Of a DNA stretch of 64,000 nucleotides, positions 51,380 to 59,596 are shown one piece after another. Every line of letters begins with the position of its first letter. The first letter of the stretch is position 1. The stretch spans positions 1 through 64,000 of the forward strand of contig NZ_VIWO01000011.1 in the NCBI RefSeq assembly GCF_007829335.1. Reading direction: 5' to 3'. The DNA comes from Chitinophaga polysaccharea. Its GTDB lineage: Bacteria > Bacteroidota > Bacteroidia > Chitinophagales > Chitinophagaceae. The notes below the pieces were generated by a model that saw only the letters and a program-made list of their open reading frames with translations, did no database searches and had not been told where the DNA came from. A program made the translations under genes and the position numbers.

Positions 51380-52363
51380 TCAGCAGGCCGATACCTCTTT
51401 CTTACTCAGCTTAGGCTCCAGCCCCAGGTTTTGTAACATCTGCATATCTTCTGTTACGCCGGGATTAGGCGTTACCAGCAGGGTTTGGCGCTCGCCGGTA
51501 AAGATGGAGTTGGCCCCTGCCATAAAGCACCAGGCCTGTTCAGACTCCGTCATTTCGATACGACCGGCAGTGAGGCGCACCGTAGATGCCGGCATCACGA
51601 TCCTGGCGGTGGCAATCATGCGCACCATATCCCAGGCATCCACTTTAGGATTATCTTCCAGCGGCGTACCTTTTACCCTGGCCAGTGCATTAATAGGCAC
51701 CGATTCCGGGTGCTTAGGCATCGTAGCCAGCGTGAGCAGCATAGCAATACGGTCGCGATGCGTTTCTCCCAGCCCGATAATACCACCGGAGCAAACGGTG
51801 ATACCGGCTTTGCGTACGTTGTTGATGGTATTGATACGATTATCAAATTTCCGGGTAGAAATAATTTCTTTATAGTATTCTTCGGAGGTATCGAGATTAT
51901 GATTATAAGCATGCAACCCGGCTTCCTGCAGGCGCACCGCCTGTTCTTCCGTGAGCATACCCAGTGTGCAACATACTTCCAGTCCCAGGTCATTCACTCC
52001 TTTTACCATGTCGATTACGCGATCAAAGTCTTTGTTGTCGCGCACTTCGCGCCAGGCGGCGGCCATGCAGAAACGGGTAGACCCGGTATCTTTGGCTTTC
52101 TGCGCATGTGCAATCACCGTTTCAGTGGGCAGCAGGGCCTGTACTTTAATATCGGTATGATACCTGGCTGCCTGTCCGCAGTAGGAGCAGTCTTCCGGGC
52201 ATCCGCCGGTTTTAATAGATAAAAGCGTGCATACCTGTATTTCCTTTGCAGCATGGTATTGCCGGTGTATGGTAGCTGCCTGGAAAACCAGTTCCAGCAA
52301 AGGCTGGTCGTAGATGGCCTGGATTTCTTCCAGGGTCCAGTCGTTTCTGATAGCGGATGTCAT
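51380..52363 (-). CDS. bioB: Biotin synthase
   Basis: 327 residues. The radical-SAM cluster cysteines are C55, C59 and C62 in TGGCPEDCSYCGQ. VCCTLGMLTEEQAVRLQEAGLHAYNHNLDTSEEYY and TVCSGGIIGLGETHRDRIAMLLTLA are BioB-specific, and TVRLTAGRIEMTESEQAWCFMAGANSIFTGERQTLLVTPNPG completes the C-terminal region. Inserts sulfur into dethiobiotin. No other bio gene is in the window. 35 nt downstream of the ferritin-like gene on the same strand, so they probably form an operon. Confidence 0.97.
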   Translation of the reverse strand: MTSAIRNDWTLEEIQAIYDQPLLELVFQAATIHRQYHAAKEIQVCTLLSIKTGGCPEDCSYCGQAARYHTDIKVQALLPTETVIAHAQKAKDTGSTRFCMAAAWREVRDNKDFDRVIDMVKGVNDLGLEVCCTLGMLTEEQAVRLQEAGLHAYNHNLDTSEEYYKEIISTRKFDNRINTINNVRKAGITVCSGGIIGLGETHRDRIAMLLTLATMPKHPESVPINALARVKGTPLEDNPKVDAWDMVRMIATARIVMPASTVRLTAGRIEMTESEQAWCFMAGANSIFTGERQTLLVTPNPGVTEDMQMLQNLGLEPKLSKKEVSAC

Positions 52364-52398
52364 CTTATGAGTGGATTATAAGTAGTGTATGAATGTGG

Positions 52399-53010
52399 TT
52401 AGGCGTATTGGTATAGTTCCTGGCCTACGGCGGCCATCCAGGTATCGAATAGTTGTTGCTCGAGCAACTGTACCTGCCGGGCATGTACTTCCCAATCGGC
52501 CGCAAACTCATTGAGCTGGTTAATCATTTCCTCCAGGTGCCCTTCTTCTTCCAGGATGATAGACCGTACCATTACTTTGCTCTGGGCTTTGTCTAGCGCA
52601 GCCTGGTATACCGGGTATAACAAGTCGGCCCGTACTTCTATGGCGTAGGTGACAAAGAGATAGGCGGCATATTTCAGTGCCTGCCCTTCCAGGCCGAACG
52701 CTTTTTTCAGGTAACGGCAGGTTTGCATGTCCAGCTGATGGAGGTAATGCCGCGTTTGGTGCGGCGCCATCAGCTCGTGCAATTGGTAAGTTTTACAGTG
52801 GTCCGGATCTACTTTGGCAATCTGTTTTTTCAGGTAATAGGCGTGGCGATGCTCTTCTGCTGCGTGTTTCAGCTGGATAAAGTTCACCAGCGTCGGATGC
52901 TCACAGGCAGATATTTTCCGGGCGCCGGCATTTTCCATAAAAGACAGGGTATTCAGCCACCGGGCATGCAGGGTATCGCGACCAACAATCTGTTGCAGTA
53001 GTTCTTCCAT
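52399..53010 (-). CDS. Ferritin-like diiron-type protein linked to bioB
   Basis: 203 residues from the ATG at 53010 (MEELLQQIVGRDTLHARWLNTLSFMENAGARKI); the frame is open 21 codons upstream. All helical. Potential metal ligands are E in FMENAGARKI, an E-x-x-H in KHAAEEHRHAYYLKKQ, an E in YAIEVRADLLYP, and E-x-x-H in LEEEGHLEEMI, which together match a ferritin-like diiron four-helix bundle. Oxidase, oxygenase and iron-storage roles are all possible. Its location before bioB, with direct repeats and a MocR gene upstream, suggests a part in biotin supply or redox protection of BioB (inference). Confidence 0.6.
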   Translation of the reverse strand: MEELLQQIVGRDTLHARWLNTLSFMENAGARKISACEHPTLVNFIQLKHAAEEHRHAYYLKKQIAKVDPDHCKTYQLHELMAPHQTRHYLHQLDMQTCRYLKKAFGLEGQALKYAAYLFVTYAIEVRADLLYPVYQAALDKAQSKVMVRSIILEEEGHLEEMINQLNEFAADWEVHARQVQLLEQQLFDTWMAAVGQELYQYA

Positions 53011-53028
53011 AGTCAACTTGTTTCCGCC

Positions 53029-53036
53029 CAAAAGTA
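53029..53036 (-). promoter_or_regulatory. -7 box of the ferritin-like/bioB operon (TACTTTTG)
   Basis: Minus strand TACTTTTG 18 nt before the ATG. No -33 box, consistent with dependence on an activator bound to the repeats just upstream. Confidence 0.5.
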
Positions 53037-53060
53037 GGCGCTTACCGGATGACTCCACTA

Positions 53061-53097
53061 GGCCAGTTTTCACATTTTTACTGGTCCGGTTTTACAT
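53061..53097. promoter_or_regulatory. Two direct repeats, candidate MocR operator
   Basis: CCAGTTTTCACAT (from 53063) and CCGGTTTTACAT (from 53086), offset by 22-23 nt, lie 25-65 nt upstream of the ferritin-like/bioB -7 box and 160 nt before the MocR gene. MocR regulators typically bind two direct repeats about two helical turns apart. Confidence 0.5.
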
Positions 53098-53257
53098 ACT
53101 CTCTCCAGAAATCTTATCAACAGCGCCCTCCGGGCATTATTTTCTCTCTATAAAAAGATAAAAAATGCACTATACATTATAAATATTTTAATTATAAATA
53201 AATACAGGAGAAATAAAATATCTTGCCGGACTATTAAACTATATTTAAAATAGCAAC

Positions 53258-54754
53258 ATGAGTAGTCCGACACAGGTACCCTATAAAAGTTTTGTGCAGA
53301 TAGACCGGCGGTCGGGCACGCCTGTTTATTTACAGATAGCCCATCAGCTGATCAACGCCATCCAGCGTGGTTTCCTGGTTACCAGCGCCCGGCTTCCAGG
53401 CACCCGGGAGTTCAGCGACCTGCTGGCCGTAAACCGGAATACCATCGTGGCGGTATATGAAGAGCTGGATGCCCAGGGCTGGGTGGAAACACGCCCGAAT
53501 AAAGGCACTTTCATCATCGGGAAAACAATCACCCGACCACAGAAAATACGCAGTGCCCAGGAAAACCAGCTGGCTCACTATCCGCTGGTGACCGGCTTCT
53601 CTTTCAAAAAGAGCAACTTGTTAGATAATCCCTTTGAACACTCTTCCTGTGAATATGTGTTCAACGATGGCACACCAGATATACGGCTTACCCAGATCAA
53701 TCACCTGTCCAGCCTTTACAGCGCTAACCTGAAAAGAAAAAGCAACCATAAAAAACTGGGCTACTATAACCACGATGGCAGCGAGTTTTTTAAACAGCAC
53801 CTGTCCAATTACCTGAACCAGTCGCGCGGTCTGCACATTTCAAAAGACAATATCCTCATCACCCGCAGCACGGAAATGAGTGTATTCATTACTTCAGAAA
53901 TATTGCTATCGCCCGGTGATATCGTGCTGGTGGGCGCACTCAGCTACTTTTCGGTGAACATGATCTTCCAAAAATCAGGCGCCCGGATCATGCCGGTGCC
54001 TATCGACGATGAAGGCATTGATGTAGACGCAGTGAGAAACATTTGCCAGCACCATAAAATCAGGATGCTCTACATCACGCCGCATCACCACTACCCTACC
54101 ACCGTTACGCTCAGCGCCGCCCGCCGCATTGCCCTGCTGCACCTGGCCAGCGAATTTGGGTTTATTATACTGGAAGATGACTACGATTACGATTTCCATT
54201 ACGACAACAGCCCCGTACTGCCTCTTGCCAGCGCCGACAGCCATGGCATGGTGGTATATACCGGCGCCTTCGGAAAATCGCTGGCCCCCGGCTTCAGAAC
54301 AGGATTTATTGTGGCACCCGAAAACCTGATGGTAGAAATGCGGAAACACCTGGGCATTATCGATCGCCAGGGCGATGTACTGATGGAACAGGTATTGGGA
54401 GAGATGATTGAAGCAGGAGACATACACCGTTACCTGAAAAAATCGCTGAAAGTGTACCAGGAGCGACGGGATCATATTGTCGACATCTTACAGGAACAAC
54501 TACACGAATTCATCGACTTTAAAAAACCGGCCGGGGGCCTGGCGGTATGGACAAAGTGGAAACAACCGATTAACTTATTGCAATTGAGTAAAGCCTGCGC
54601 CAGGAACAACCTGTTTATACCTAAAACATTATTGTATCAGCATAAAGACCTTACCGCCATGCGGCTGGGGTTTGGGCATTTTACACTTCCAGAAGCGGAA
54701 AATAGCGTGCGGATATTGCGGCAGGGGGTATTGGAGCAATGGCGTCCTCACTAA
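53258..54754 (+). CDS. MocR-type regulator (GntR HTH + aminotransferase)
   Basis: 498 residues. GntR winged helix about 12-85 (RRSGTPVYLQIAHQLINAIQRGFLVTSARLPGTREFSDLLAVNRNTIVAVYEELDAQGWVETRPNKGTFI). Fold-type-I aminotransferase domain about 130-490 with the PLP lysine region YTGAFGKSLAPGFRTGFIVAP and LEDDYDYDFHYD (PLP-binding Asp). Most MocR proteins sense PLP-linked or amino-acid signals. Divergent from the ferritin-like/bioB operon; see the operator at 53061. Confidence 0.93.
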   Translation: MSSPTQVPYKSFVQIDRRSGTPVYLQIAHQLINAIQRGFLVTSARLPGTREFSDLLAVNRNTIVAVYEELDAQGWVETRPNKGTFIIGKTITRPQKIRSAQENQLAHYPLVTGFSFKKSNLLDNPFEHSSCEYVFNDGTPDIRLTQINHLSSLYSANLKRKSNHKKLGYYNHDGSEFFKQHLSNYLNQSRGLHISKDNILITRSTEMSVFITSEILLSPGDIVLVGALSYFSVNMIFQKSGARIMPVPIDDEGIDVDAVRNICQHHKIRMLYITPHHHYPTTVTLSAARRIALLHLASEFGFIILEDDYDYDFHYDNSPVLPLASADSHGMVVYTGAFGKSLAPGFRTGFIVAPENLMVEMRKHLGIIDRQGDVLMEQVLGEMIEAGDIHRYLKKSLKVYQERRDHIVDILQEQLHEFIDFKKPAGGLAVWTKWKQPINLLQLSKACARNNLFIPKTLLYQHKDLTAMRLGFGHFTLPEAENSVRILRQGVLEQWRPH

Positions 54755-54949
54755 TGATTAATGACTTTCCAACGCCATATACCTGTTAGGCGGTGATCTT
54801 TGCATTATCGTCATTCACCAGGCTACCGGTGATCATAGCGTTCCTGATCGAATCTTTTTGCAACAATAGTGATCGGTCTGTCTTCAATGATGAAGGGTTT
54901 TAATGAGTATTTTATATATATTCGTTCCCATCAGCAGACAAACTACCAT

Positions 54950-55717
54950 ATGAAGAGATACACATTCATCATTGCTTTACTTATTTCCTGTACGGCGTAT
55001 GCCCAGAACACAATTAATAATTACAAATATGTGTTGGTACCTGAGAAATTCGGTTTCACCCGGGAAGACAACCAATATGGGTTAAACACCCTGGCCAAAT
55101 CGCTTCTGGAAGAAAAGGGATTTACCGTTTATTTCGATAATGCCGAAGTGCCCAAGGAGCTGGCCGGCAACCGCTGCAATGCGCTGAATGCAGATGTAGC
55201 GCAGAAAAAAGGGTTGTTCGTTACCAACCTGACACTCATCCTGAAAGACTGCCAGGGTAATATCATTTTTAAAAGTAAAGAAGGAAAAAGCCGGGAGAAG
55301 GAATTCGCTACTGCCTATAACCTCGCTCTGCAAGACGCTTTCACGTCCCTGAAAGATGTCCCTTATGCTTACAATGGTACCGTTACCGCAGCTCCGCAGG
55401 CTACCACACCGGTAGCAGTAGCTCCGGCGCCAGCGGCCACTATCCAGGCATCAACACCCGCTCCTGCTCCCGCTGCAGTAGCCGAAGTAAAGGAAGCTGC
55501 CGGCACCTTATATGCACAGGCAACCCCCAATGGCTTCCAGTTGATAGACCTCACTCCGAAGAAAGTGTTAACCTTGTTTAAAACATCGGTGCAGGACTAC
55601 TTTATCGCCGACAACGATACCACTCACGGCATTGTGTTGAAAAAGAGCGGCGACTGGTATTTCGAATATTATAAAGAGAATAAGCTGGTTTCCGAGAAAC
55701 TGCTGATTAAATTCTAA
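54950..55717 (+). CDS. Secreted hypothetical protein
   Basis: 255 residues from MKRYTFIIALLISCTAYAQ (signal peptide); the frame is open 27 codons earlier. Residues about 20-150 (NTINNYKYVLVPEKFGFTREDNQYGLNTLAKSLLEEKGFTVYFDNAEVPKELAGNRCNALNADVAQKKGLFVTNLTLILKDCQGNIIFKSKEGKSREKEFATAYNLALQDAF) form an alpha/beta domain. A Pro/Ala-rich linker (about 155-205) leads to a small C-terminal beta domain. Seen in many Bacteroidota genomes in this layout, but I recall no function. Confidence 0.75.
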   Translation: MKRYTFIIALLISCTAYAQNTINNYKYVLVPEKFGFTREDNQYGLNTLAKSLLEEKGFTVYFDNAEVPKELAGNRCNALNADVAQKKGLFVTNLTLILKDCQGNIIFKSKEGKSREKEFATAYNLALQDAFTSLKDVPYAYNGTVTAAPQATTPVAVAPAPAATIQASTPAPAPAAVAEVKEAAGTLYAQATPNGFQLIDLTPKKVLTLFKTSVQDYFIADNDTTHGIVLKKSGDWYFEYYKENKLVSEKLLIKF

Positions 55718-55746
55718 ACACCGTACCAGGCCCGGTTATACCGCTA

Positions 55747-56205
55747 TCATCCACATGTCCCTTCCGTGACCGTAAAGTGGCGGTGTATATCGGGCCGGTA
55801 TATTTCCATCAGCGACAATGGCTTGCTGATATCGTTAAACCCATACTGCCGGTACAATTCGTGTGCATCCAGCGTACTAAGCATGATCCGCCTCAGTCCC
55901 TTTGTCCACCGTTGCTCCTTTAAAAACGCCATCATCTGCTTGGAGATCCCCCTACCTCTATATGCCGGCAGCACAAACACATCGGCCAGCCAACCGAAGG
56001 TGTGATAGTCGGTGATCAGCCGCGCAAACGCCACCTGTTGCCCTTCCACAAAAGCGCCCATACAAAACGAATGTGCAAGAGCCCCCTCCACCACCGCATA
56101 GGAGATGCCCTGCGCCCAATAAGAGCCTGTCGATAAATAATCATGTATCATCGGGATATCCATGTTGTCTTTACCCGTTCTGATGGTGACTGTTAATGTG
56201 TTCAT
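55747..56205 (-). CDS. GNAT-family N-acetyltransferase
   Basis: 152 residues from MNTLTVTIRTGKDNMDIPMIHDYLSTGSYWAQGIS; a longer start at 56250 would run into the operator. The acetyl-CoA site is LADVFVLPAYRGRGISKQMMAFLKEQ (R-G-R-G-I-S). MLSTLDAHELYRQYGFNDI is the typical C-terminal block. Substrate unknown. Divergent from the second MocR gene, whose direct repeats lie between them, so MocR probably controls it. Confidence 0.85.
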   Translation of the reverse strand: MNTLTVTIRTGKDNMDIPMIHDYLSTGSYWAQGISYAVVEGALAHSFCMGAFVEGQQVAFARLITDYHTFGWLADVFVLPAYRGRGISKQMMAFLKEQRWTKGLRRIMLSTLDAHELYRQYGFNDISKPLSLMEIYRPDIHRHFTVTEGTCG

Positions 56206-56250
56206 CTTTCCTTTTTCCCACAAAAATCGGGGAAAGCGACCAATGGACAC

Positions 56251-56292
56251 AGATACAGTTTTATACTTATTAATAGATACAGTTTATATTTG
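56251..56292. promoter_or_regulatory. MocR direct repeats overlapping a -7 box
   Basis: AGATACAGTTTTATA at 56251-56265 and AGATACAGTTTATA at 56275-56288, 24 nt apart. The second overlaps TATATTTG (56285-56292), which ends 3 nt before the MocR ATG. Such paired repeats are expected for MocR autoregulation and control of the divergent gene. Confidence 0.65.
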
Positions 56293-56295
56293 GAG

Positions 56296-57714
56296 ATGGA
56301 AAAGGAATATTTATACCTGGAAATATCCCGGAACCTCGCCCACCTGATCCGGCAGCAGGCGCTTCAACCGGGCGACCGGCTCCCTTCCGTGCGAATGCTT
56401 TGCCGGGAACACGGCATCAGTATGAACACCGCCAAACGGGTATTCCTGGAGCTGGAAGGTCAATCGCTCATCGAATCGCGGCCTCAATCCGGCTACTTCG
56501 TCAGCCACCAACGGCACCGTACCTTGCCGCTGCCGGAAATCAGCCGGCCAGCACCGGCCTTCAGTGAAGAAGAACCTGTACCGCTGATCAACAAAGTATA
56601 CAGCCACATGGGACAGCCCGACCTTGACCTTACCTTATTTTCCATCGGCGTACCTTCCGAAGCATTGTTGCCCGTAGCCCGGCTCAATAAAGAAATGATC
56701 AAAGCCATGCGGTCGCTTTCCGGTAGTGGCACCGCTTATGAACCCCTGCCCGGCAACGAAAAAATGCGCAGGGCGGTAGCACGCCGTTCCTATACCTGGG
56801 GAGGCCACCTGCAACCCGATGACATCATTACCACCGCCGGCGGCATGAATGCCCTCTCCTTCTGCATGATGGCCACCACTAAACCCGGCGATACCATCGC
56901 CGTGGAAAGCCCCGTATACCACGGCATATTACAACTGGCCCGGAGCCTGGGACTGCGGGTCATGGAGTTACCCACCCATCCCCAGACAGGCGTAGACATA
57001 ACAGCGCTGGAAAAAGCTATTCCCGATATCCATTGCTGTTTGCTCGTGAGTAATTTTAATACGCCCCTGGGCAGCTGTATGCCAGACAGCCACAAAAAAG
57101 CAGTGGTAGAACTATTGGCCCAACACCATATACCACTGATTGAAGATGATTTGTATGGTGATTTATACTTTGGAAGTAGTCGCCCTAAATGCTGCAAAGC
57201 CTTCGACAAAACAGGCACGGTGCTTTGGTGCAGCGCGATCTCTAAAACGTTGGCCCCTGGCTATAGAGTGGGCTGGGTGGCGCCCGGCATTTACAAAGAG
57301 CAGGTGTTGAAGTTAAAACTGGTGCACGCTATCTCTTCCTCTGCTATTACGCAGGAAGTGGTAGCGGGTTTCCTGGAGAGTGGGCGTTATGAAAACCACC
57401 TGCGCAACATGCGGCAAACATTACAGGCCAATTGCCAGCATTATATGGCTGCTATTGCCGAATACTTTCCGGCTGGTACCAAAGTATCCCGGCCACAGGG
57501 CGGACTAACGCTATGGGTGGAACTTCCGGGCATCAATACTACGGATCTTTACAACGTAGCTATCCGGCAAAAAATCAGCATTGCACCTGGCAGGATCTTC
57601 ACGTTGCAAAATCAATTCGAAAACTGTATGCGGCTTTGTATGGGGTTGCCCTGGTCGGAGGAGCTGAAGAGAAAATTGAAGCAGTTGGGGAAATTGGCGG
57701 GGATGTTACAATAA
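56296..57714 (+). CDS. MocR-type regulator (GntR HTH + aminotransferase)
   Basis: 472 residues from MEKEYLYLEISRNLAHLIRQQALQPGDRLPSVRMLCREHGISMNTAKRVFLELEGQSLIESRPQSGYFV (GntR HTH, about 5-75). Aminotransferase domain about 100-465 with LIEDDLYGDLYF and the PLP lysine in WCSAISKTLAPGYRVGWVAPG. A TTG two codons upstream is not needed. The -7 box lies 3 nt before the ATG. Regulates itself and probably the divergent GNAT. Confidence 0.93.
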   Translation: MEKEYLYLEISRNLAHLIRQQALQPGDRLPSVRMLCREHGISMNTAKRVFLELEGQSLIESRPQSGYFVSHQRHRTLPLPEISRPAPAFSEEEPVPLINKVYSHMGQPDLDLTLFSIGVPSEALLPVARLNKEMIKAMRSLSGSGTAYEPLPGNEKMRRAVARRSYTWGGHLQPDDIITTAGGMNALSFCMMATTKPGDTIAVESPVYHGILQLARSLGLRVMELPTHPQTGVDITALEKAIPDIHCCLLVSNFNTPLGSCMPDSHKKAVVELLAQHHIPLIEDDLYGDLYFGSSRPKCCKAFDKTGTVLWCSAISKTLAPGYRVGWVAPGIYKEQVLKLKLVHAISSSAITQEVVAGFLESGRYENHLRNMRQTLQANCQHYMAAIAEYFPAGTKVSRPQGGLTLWVELPGINTTDLYNVAIRQKISIAPGRIFTLQNQFENCMRLCMGLPWSEELKRKLKQLGKLAGMLQ

Positions 57715-57728
57715 TAGGCCTACAAATA

Positions 57729-57766
57729 AAAAGGGGATCATACTTTTCTGTAGATGATCCCCTTTT
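57729..57766. terminator. Bidirectional terminator overlapping the S24-like gene end
   Basis: AAAAGGGGATCA is inverted as TGATCCCCTTTT with a 14-nt loop. The left arm contains the TGA stop (57738-57740) of the S24-like gene, and the hairpin covers its last nine codons. It ends both convergent genes. Confidence 0.75.
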
Positions 57767-58061
57767 CATATTCTCCCAGTATGACTTTACCATAAATGAT
57801 CTTCGTCCAGCCATTTTCAAAGCCATGATTGTTGGCAATCAGGTAACCTTTGTTCTTGTCTGCCTTAATAATCTTATGGGCATCGATGTACCGGCCTTTT
57901 ACCTTGCAAAATACAATGTCGCCAATGGCATAATCGGGCGAGCTGATAAAAGTCAATAGCGTACCGCTTTTGAGGATGGGCAACATAGAAGTGCCAAAAG
58001 CCTTCATCTTTCCTGTGCCAGCTATGGCCAGCTCTTGTTTGAGTCGTTCGTACTTGTTCAT
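57738..58061 (-). CDS. Stand-alone S24/S26-like peptidase-fold protein
   Basis: 107 residues. The FGTSMLPILKSGTLLTFISSPDYAIGDIVFCKVKGRYIDAHKIIKADKNKGYLIANNHGFENGW pattern is the S24 core, with G-x-S-M-x-P (catalytic Ser) and AHKI around the Lys. There is no N-terminal DNA-binding domain as in LexA or cI repressors, and no transmembrane helix as in signal peptidases. The leader is long (about 135 nt) if the -7 box at 58201 is used. Role unknown. Confidence 0.75.
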   Translation of the reverse strand: MNKYERLKQELAIAGTGKMKAFGTSMLPILKSGTLLTFISSPDYAIGDIVFCKVKGRYIDAHKIIKADKNKGYLIANNHGFENGWTKIIYGKVILGEYEKGIIYRKV

Positions 58062-58200
58062 ATGATATGTATTTAAAAAAATTAAGTGGGTAATATGGGC
58101 ATCCGGGGAGCTAAAGGGGCAGCGTACAGGGTTTCTCTGGTGTTGTTATTAAATAAAATGTCTACAGTTATCTGGGTTACAGGGTTATTATATTTTTTTG

Positions 58201-58208
58201 CAAAGATA
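58201..58208 (-). promoter_or_regulatory. -7 box TATCTTTG
   Basis: Perfect TAnnTTTG on the minus strand, 140 nt upstream of the S24-like start. No good -33 box. Confidence 0.35.
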
Positions 58209-58336
58209 GGCATTTAAATAATATCGATTGTATTACCATTCATCACTTCAAAAGAAACTATCTGGGATATTTATATAAATTGGCGCCAGCCGGCGGTTAC
58301 AGGTGATTGCCGCGCTTTTTTAAATCAACGTGAACG

Positions 58337-59197
58337 ATGAAGTTACTGCATGCATTCCGAAAAGGCCGGAATGGTCTTACCCGGCTTACTCCTGTTATTT
58401 TATTGGGCGTATTCTCGTGCTGCACCAGTTCCAGGAGCACTATCAGTAACGGCTATATGTATATCCAGAAAGATGGCCGCGAAAAAAAACAATGGAAACT
58501 GGTTTGGGAAGATAACTTCGACCAGCCCAAATTGGATACCAGCAAATGGGCCATGGTACCTCCGGGTGGTTCGGCGTGGGATAAGCATATGAGCGCAGAT
58601 CCCCGCTGTTATGCCTTGCGGGATGGGAAGTTATTTCTCCGCGGCATCATCAATCCTGATACGCTGAAAGATCCAAGACCTTTTATTACCGGCGGGATAT
58701 ACAGCAAGGGCAAGTTCGCTTTTCAATATGGACAAGTGGAAATCCGTGCCAAACTGGAATGTGCCCGGGGCGCCTGGCCCGCCATGTGGATGCTGGCGGA
58801 AACCGATAAATATGGGAAGTATCCACGGAATGGAGAAATAGATATCATGGAACACCTGAACTACGACAGTATCGTTTATCAGACTACTCACTCCTATTAT
58901 ACGCTTAACCTAAAACAGGATAAAAATCCGCCGCACTATGGTACTGCCGCCATTCATCCGCTGGAGTTTAATACCTATGGTATCAAATGGTTCCCGGATA
59001 AAATTGTGTTTACCGTGAATGGAAAAGAAACGTTCACCTATCCAAGGGTGGCTGGTGTAGATCCTTCACAGTGGCCCTACAACCAACCCTTCTACCTGCT
59101 GATAGATCAGCAGTTGGGGGGCGACTGGGTAGGCAAGATTAATTCATCTGATTTGCCTGTGCAAATGATTGTAGACTGGGTAAAAGTGTATCAGTAA
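58337..59197 (+). CDS. Glycoside hydrolase family 16 lipoprotein
   Basis: 286 residues. The signal peptide ends with the lipobox-like ILLGVFSC (C28). Catalytic motif E-I-D-I-M-E at residues 167-172 (E167 nucleophile, D169 helper, E172 acid/base) in YPRNGEIDIMEHLNYD. RAKLECARGAWPAMWMLAE and YGIKWFPDKIVFTVNGKETFTY are GH16 landmarks. Probably cleaves beta-1,3- or beta-1,3/1,4-glucans at the cell surface. Single gene. Confidence 0.92.
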   Translation: MKLLHAFRKGRNGLTRLTPVILLGVFSCCTSSRSTISNGYMYIQKDGREKKQWKLVWEDNFDQPKLDTSKWAMVPPGGSAWDKHMSADPRCYALRDGKLFLRGIINPDTLKDPRPFITGGIYSKGKFAFQYGQVEIRAKLECARGAWPAMWMLAETDKYGKYPRNGEIDIMEHLNYDSIVYQTTHSYYTLNLKQDKNPPHYGTAAIHPLEFNTYGIKWFPDKIVFTVNGKETFTYPRVAGVDPSQWPYNQPFYLLIDQQLGGDWVGKINSSDLPVQMIVDWVKVYQ

Positions 59198-59201
59198 CTA
59201 T

Positions 59202-59590
59202 TTATACATCGCCATTCAATGGCTTAAATAAGATCACAAAAGGCGGCGCCTGCATAAAATCAATACCGGTGTAAAACTTCATGGCTGGCATAAACCGGTG
59301 TGTCATCAGTGTAATGGTACCTAACTGCTGTTCCCGTGCAAACTGCTCTGCATGGCTGATCAGCAGCTTTCCATATCCTCTTCCCTGCATGGAGGGTGCG
59401 ATAAAGGGCATACCTGGCGATCACCATGTTAAAGCCGCGTGTGGTGATCAGCCCTACATTGCTTCCGGTCGTGACATCCTGTGTCACCAGCAATCGCGCC
59501 AGCTGATTGGCTTGCCGGTTTAATGCTTCGTAGGTGAGGGTGGTGGTACCTATCTGAAGGGCTGTATTAGCGGGGTTTTTAAGGCAAAGC
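59202..59590 (-). pseudogene. Chimeric gene scar: NRPS adenylation fragment joined to GNAT fragment
   Basis: Read on the minus strand from about 59583, the frame gives NPANTALQIGTTTLTYEALNRQANQLARLLV...GSNVGLITTRGFNMVI, the first 60 residues of an NRPS adenylation domain (T-L-T-Y-x-x-L-N-x-x-A-N-x-L-A-x-x-L). Near 59412 it switches to a second frame, MPFIAPSMQGRGYGKLLISHAEQFAREQQLGTITLMTHRFMPAMKFYTGIDF, the C-terminal half of a GNAT domain with the acetyl-CoA loop QGRGYG. Neither is complete. Consistent with a large deletion joining two former genes. It directly follows the topoisomerase gene on the same strand. Confidence 0.65.
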
Positions 59591-59596
59591 AGTCAC

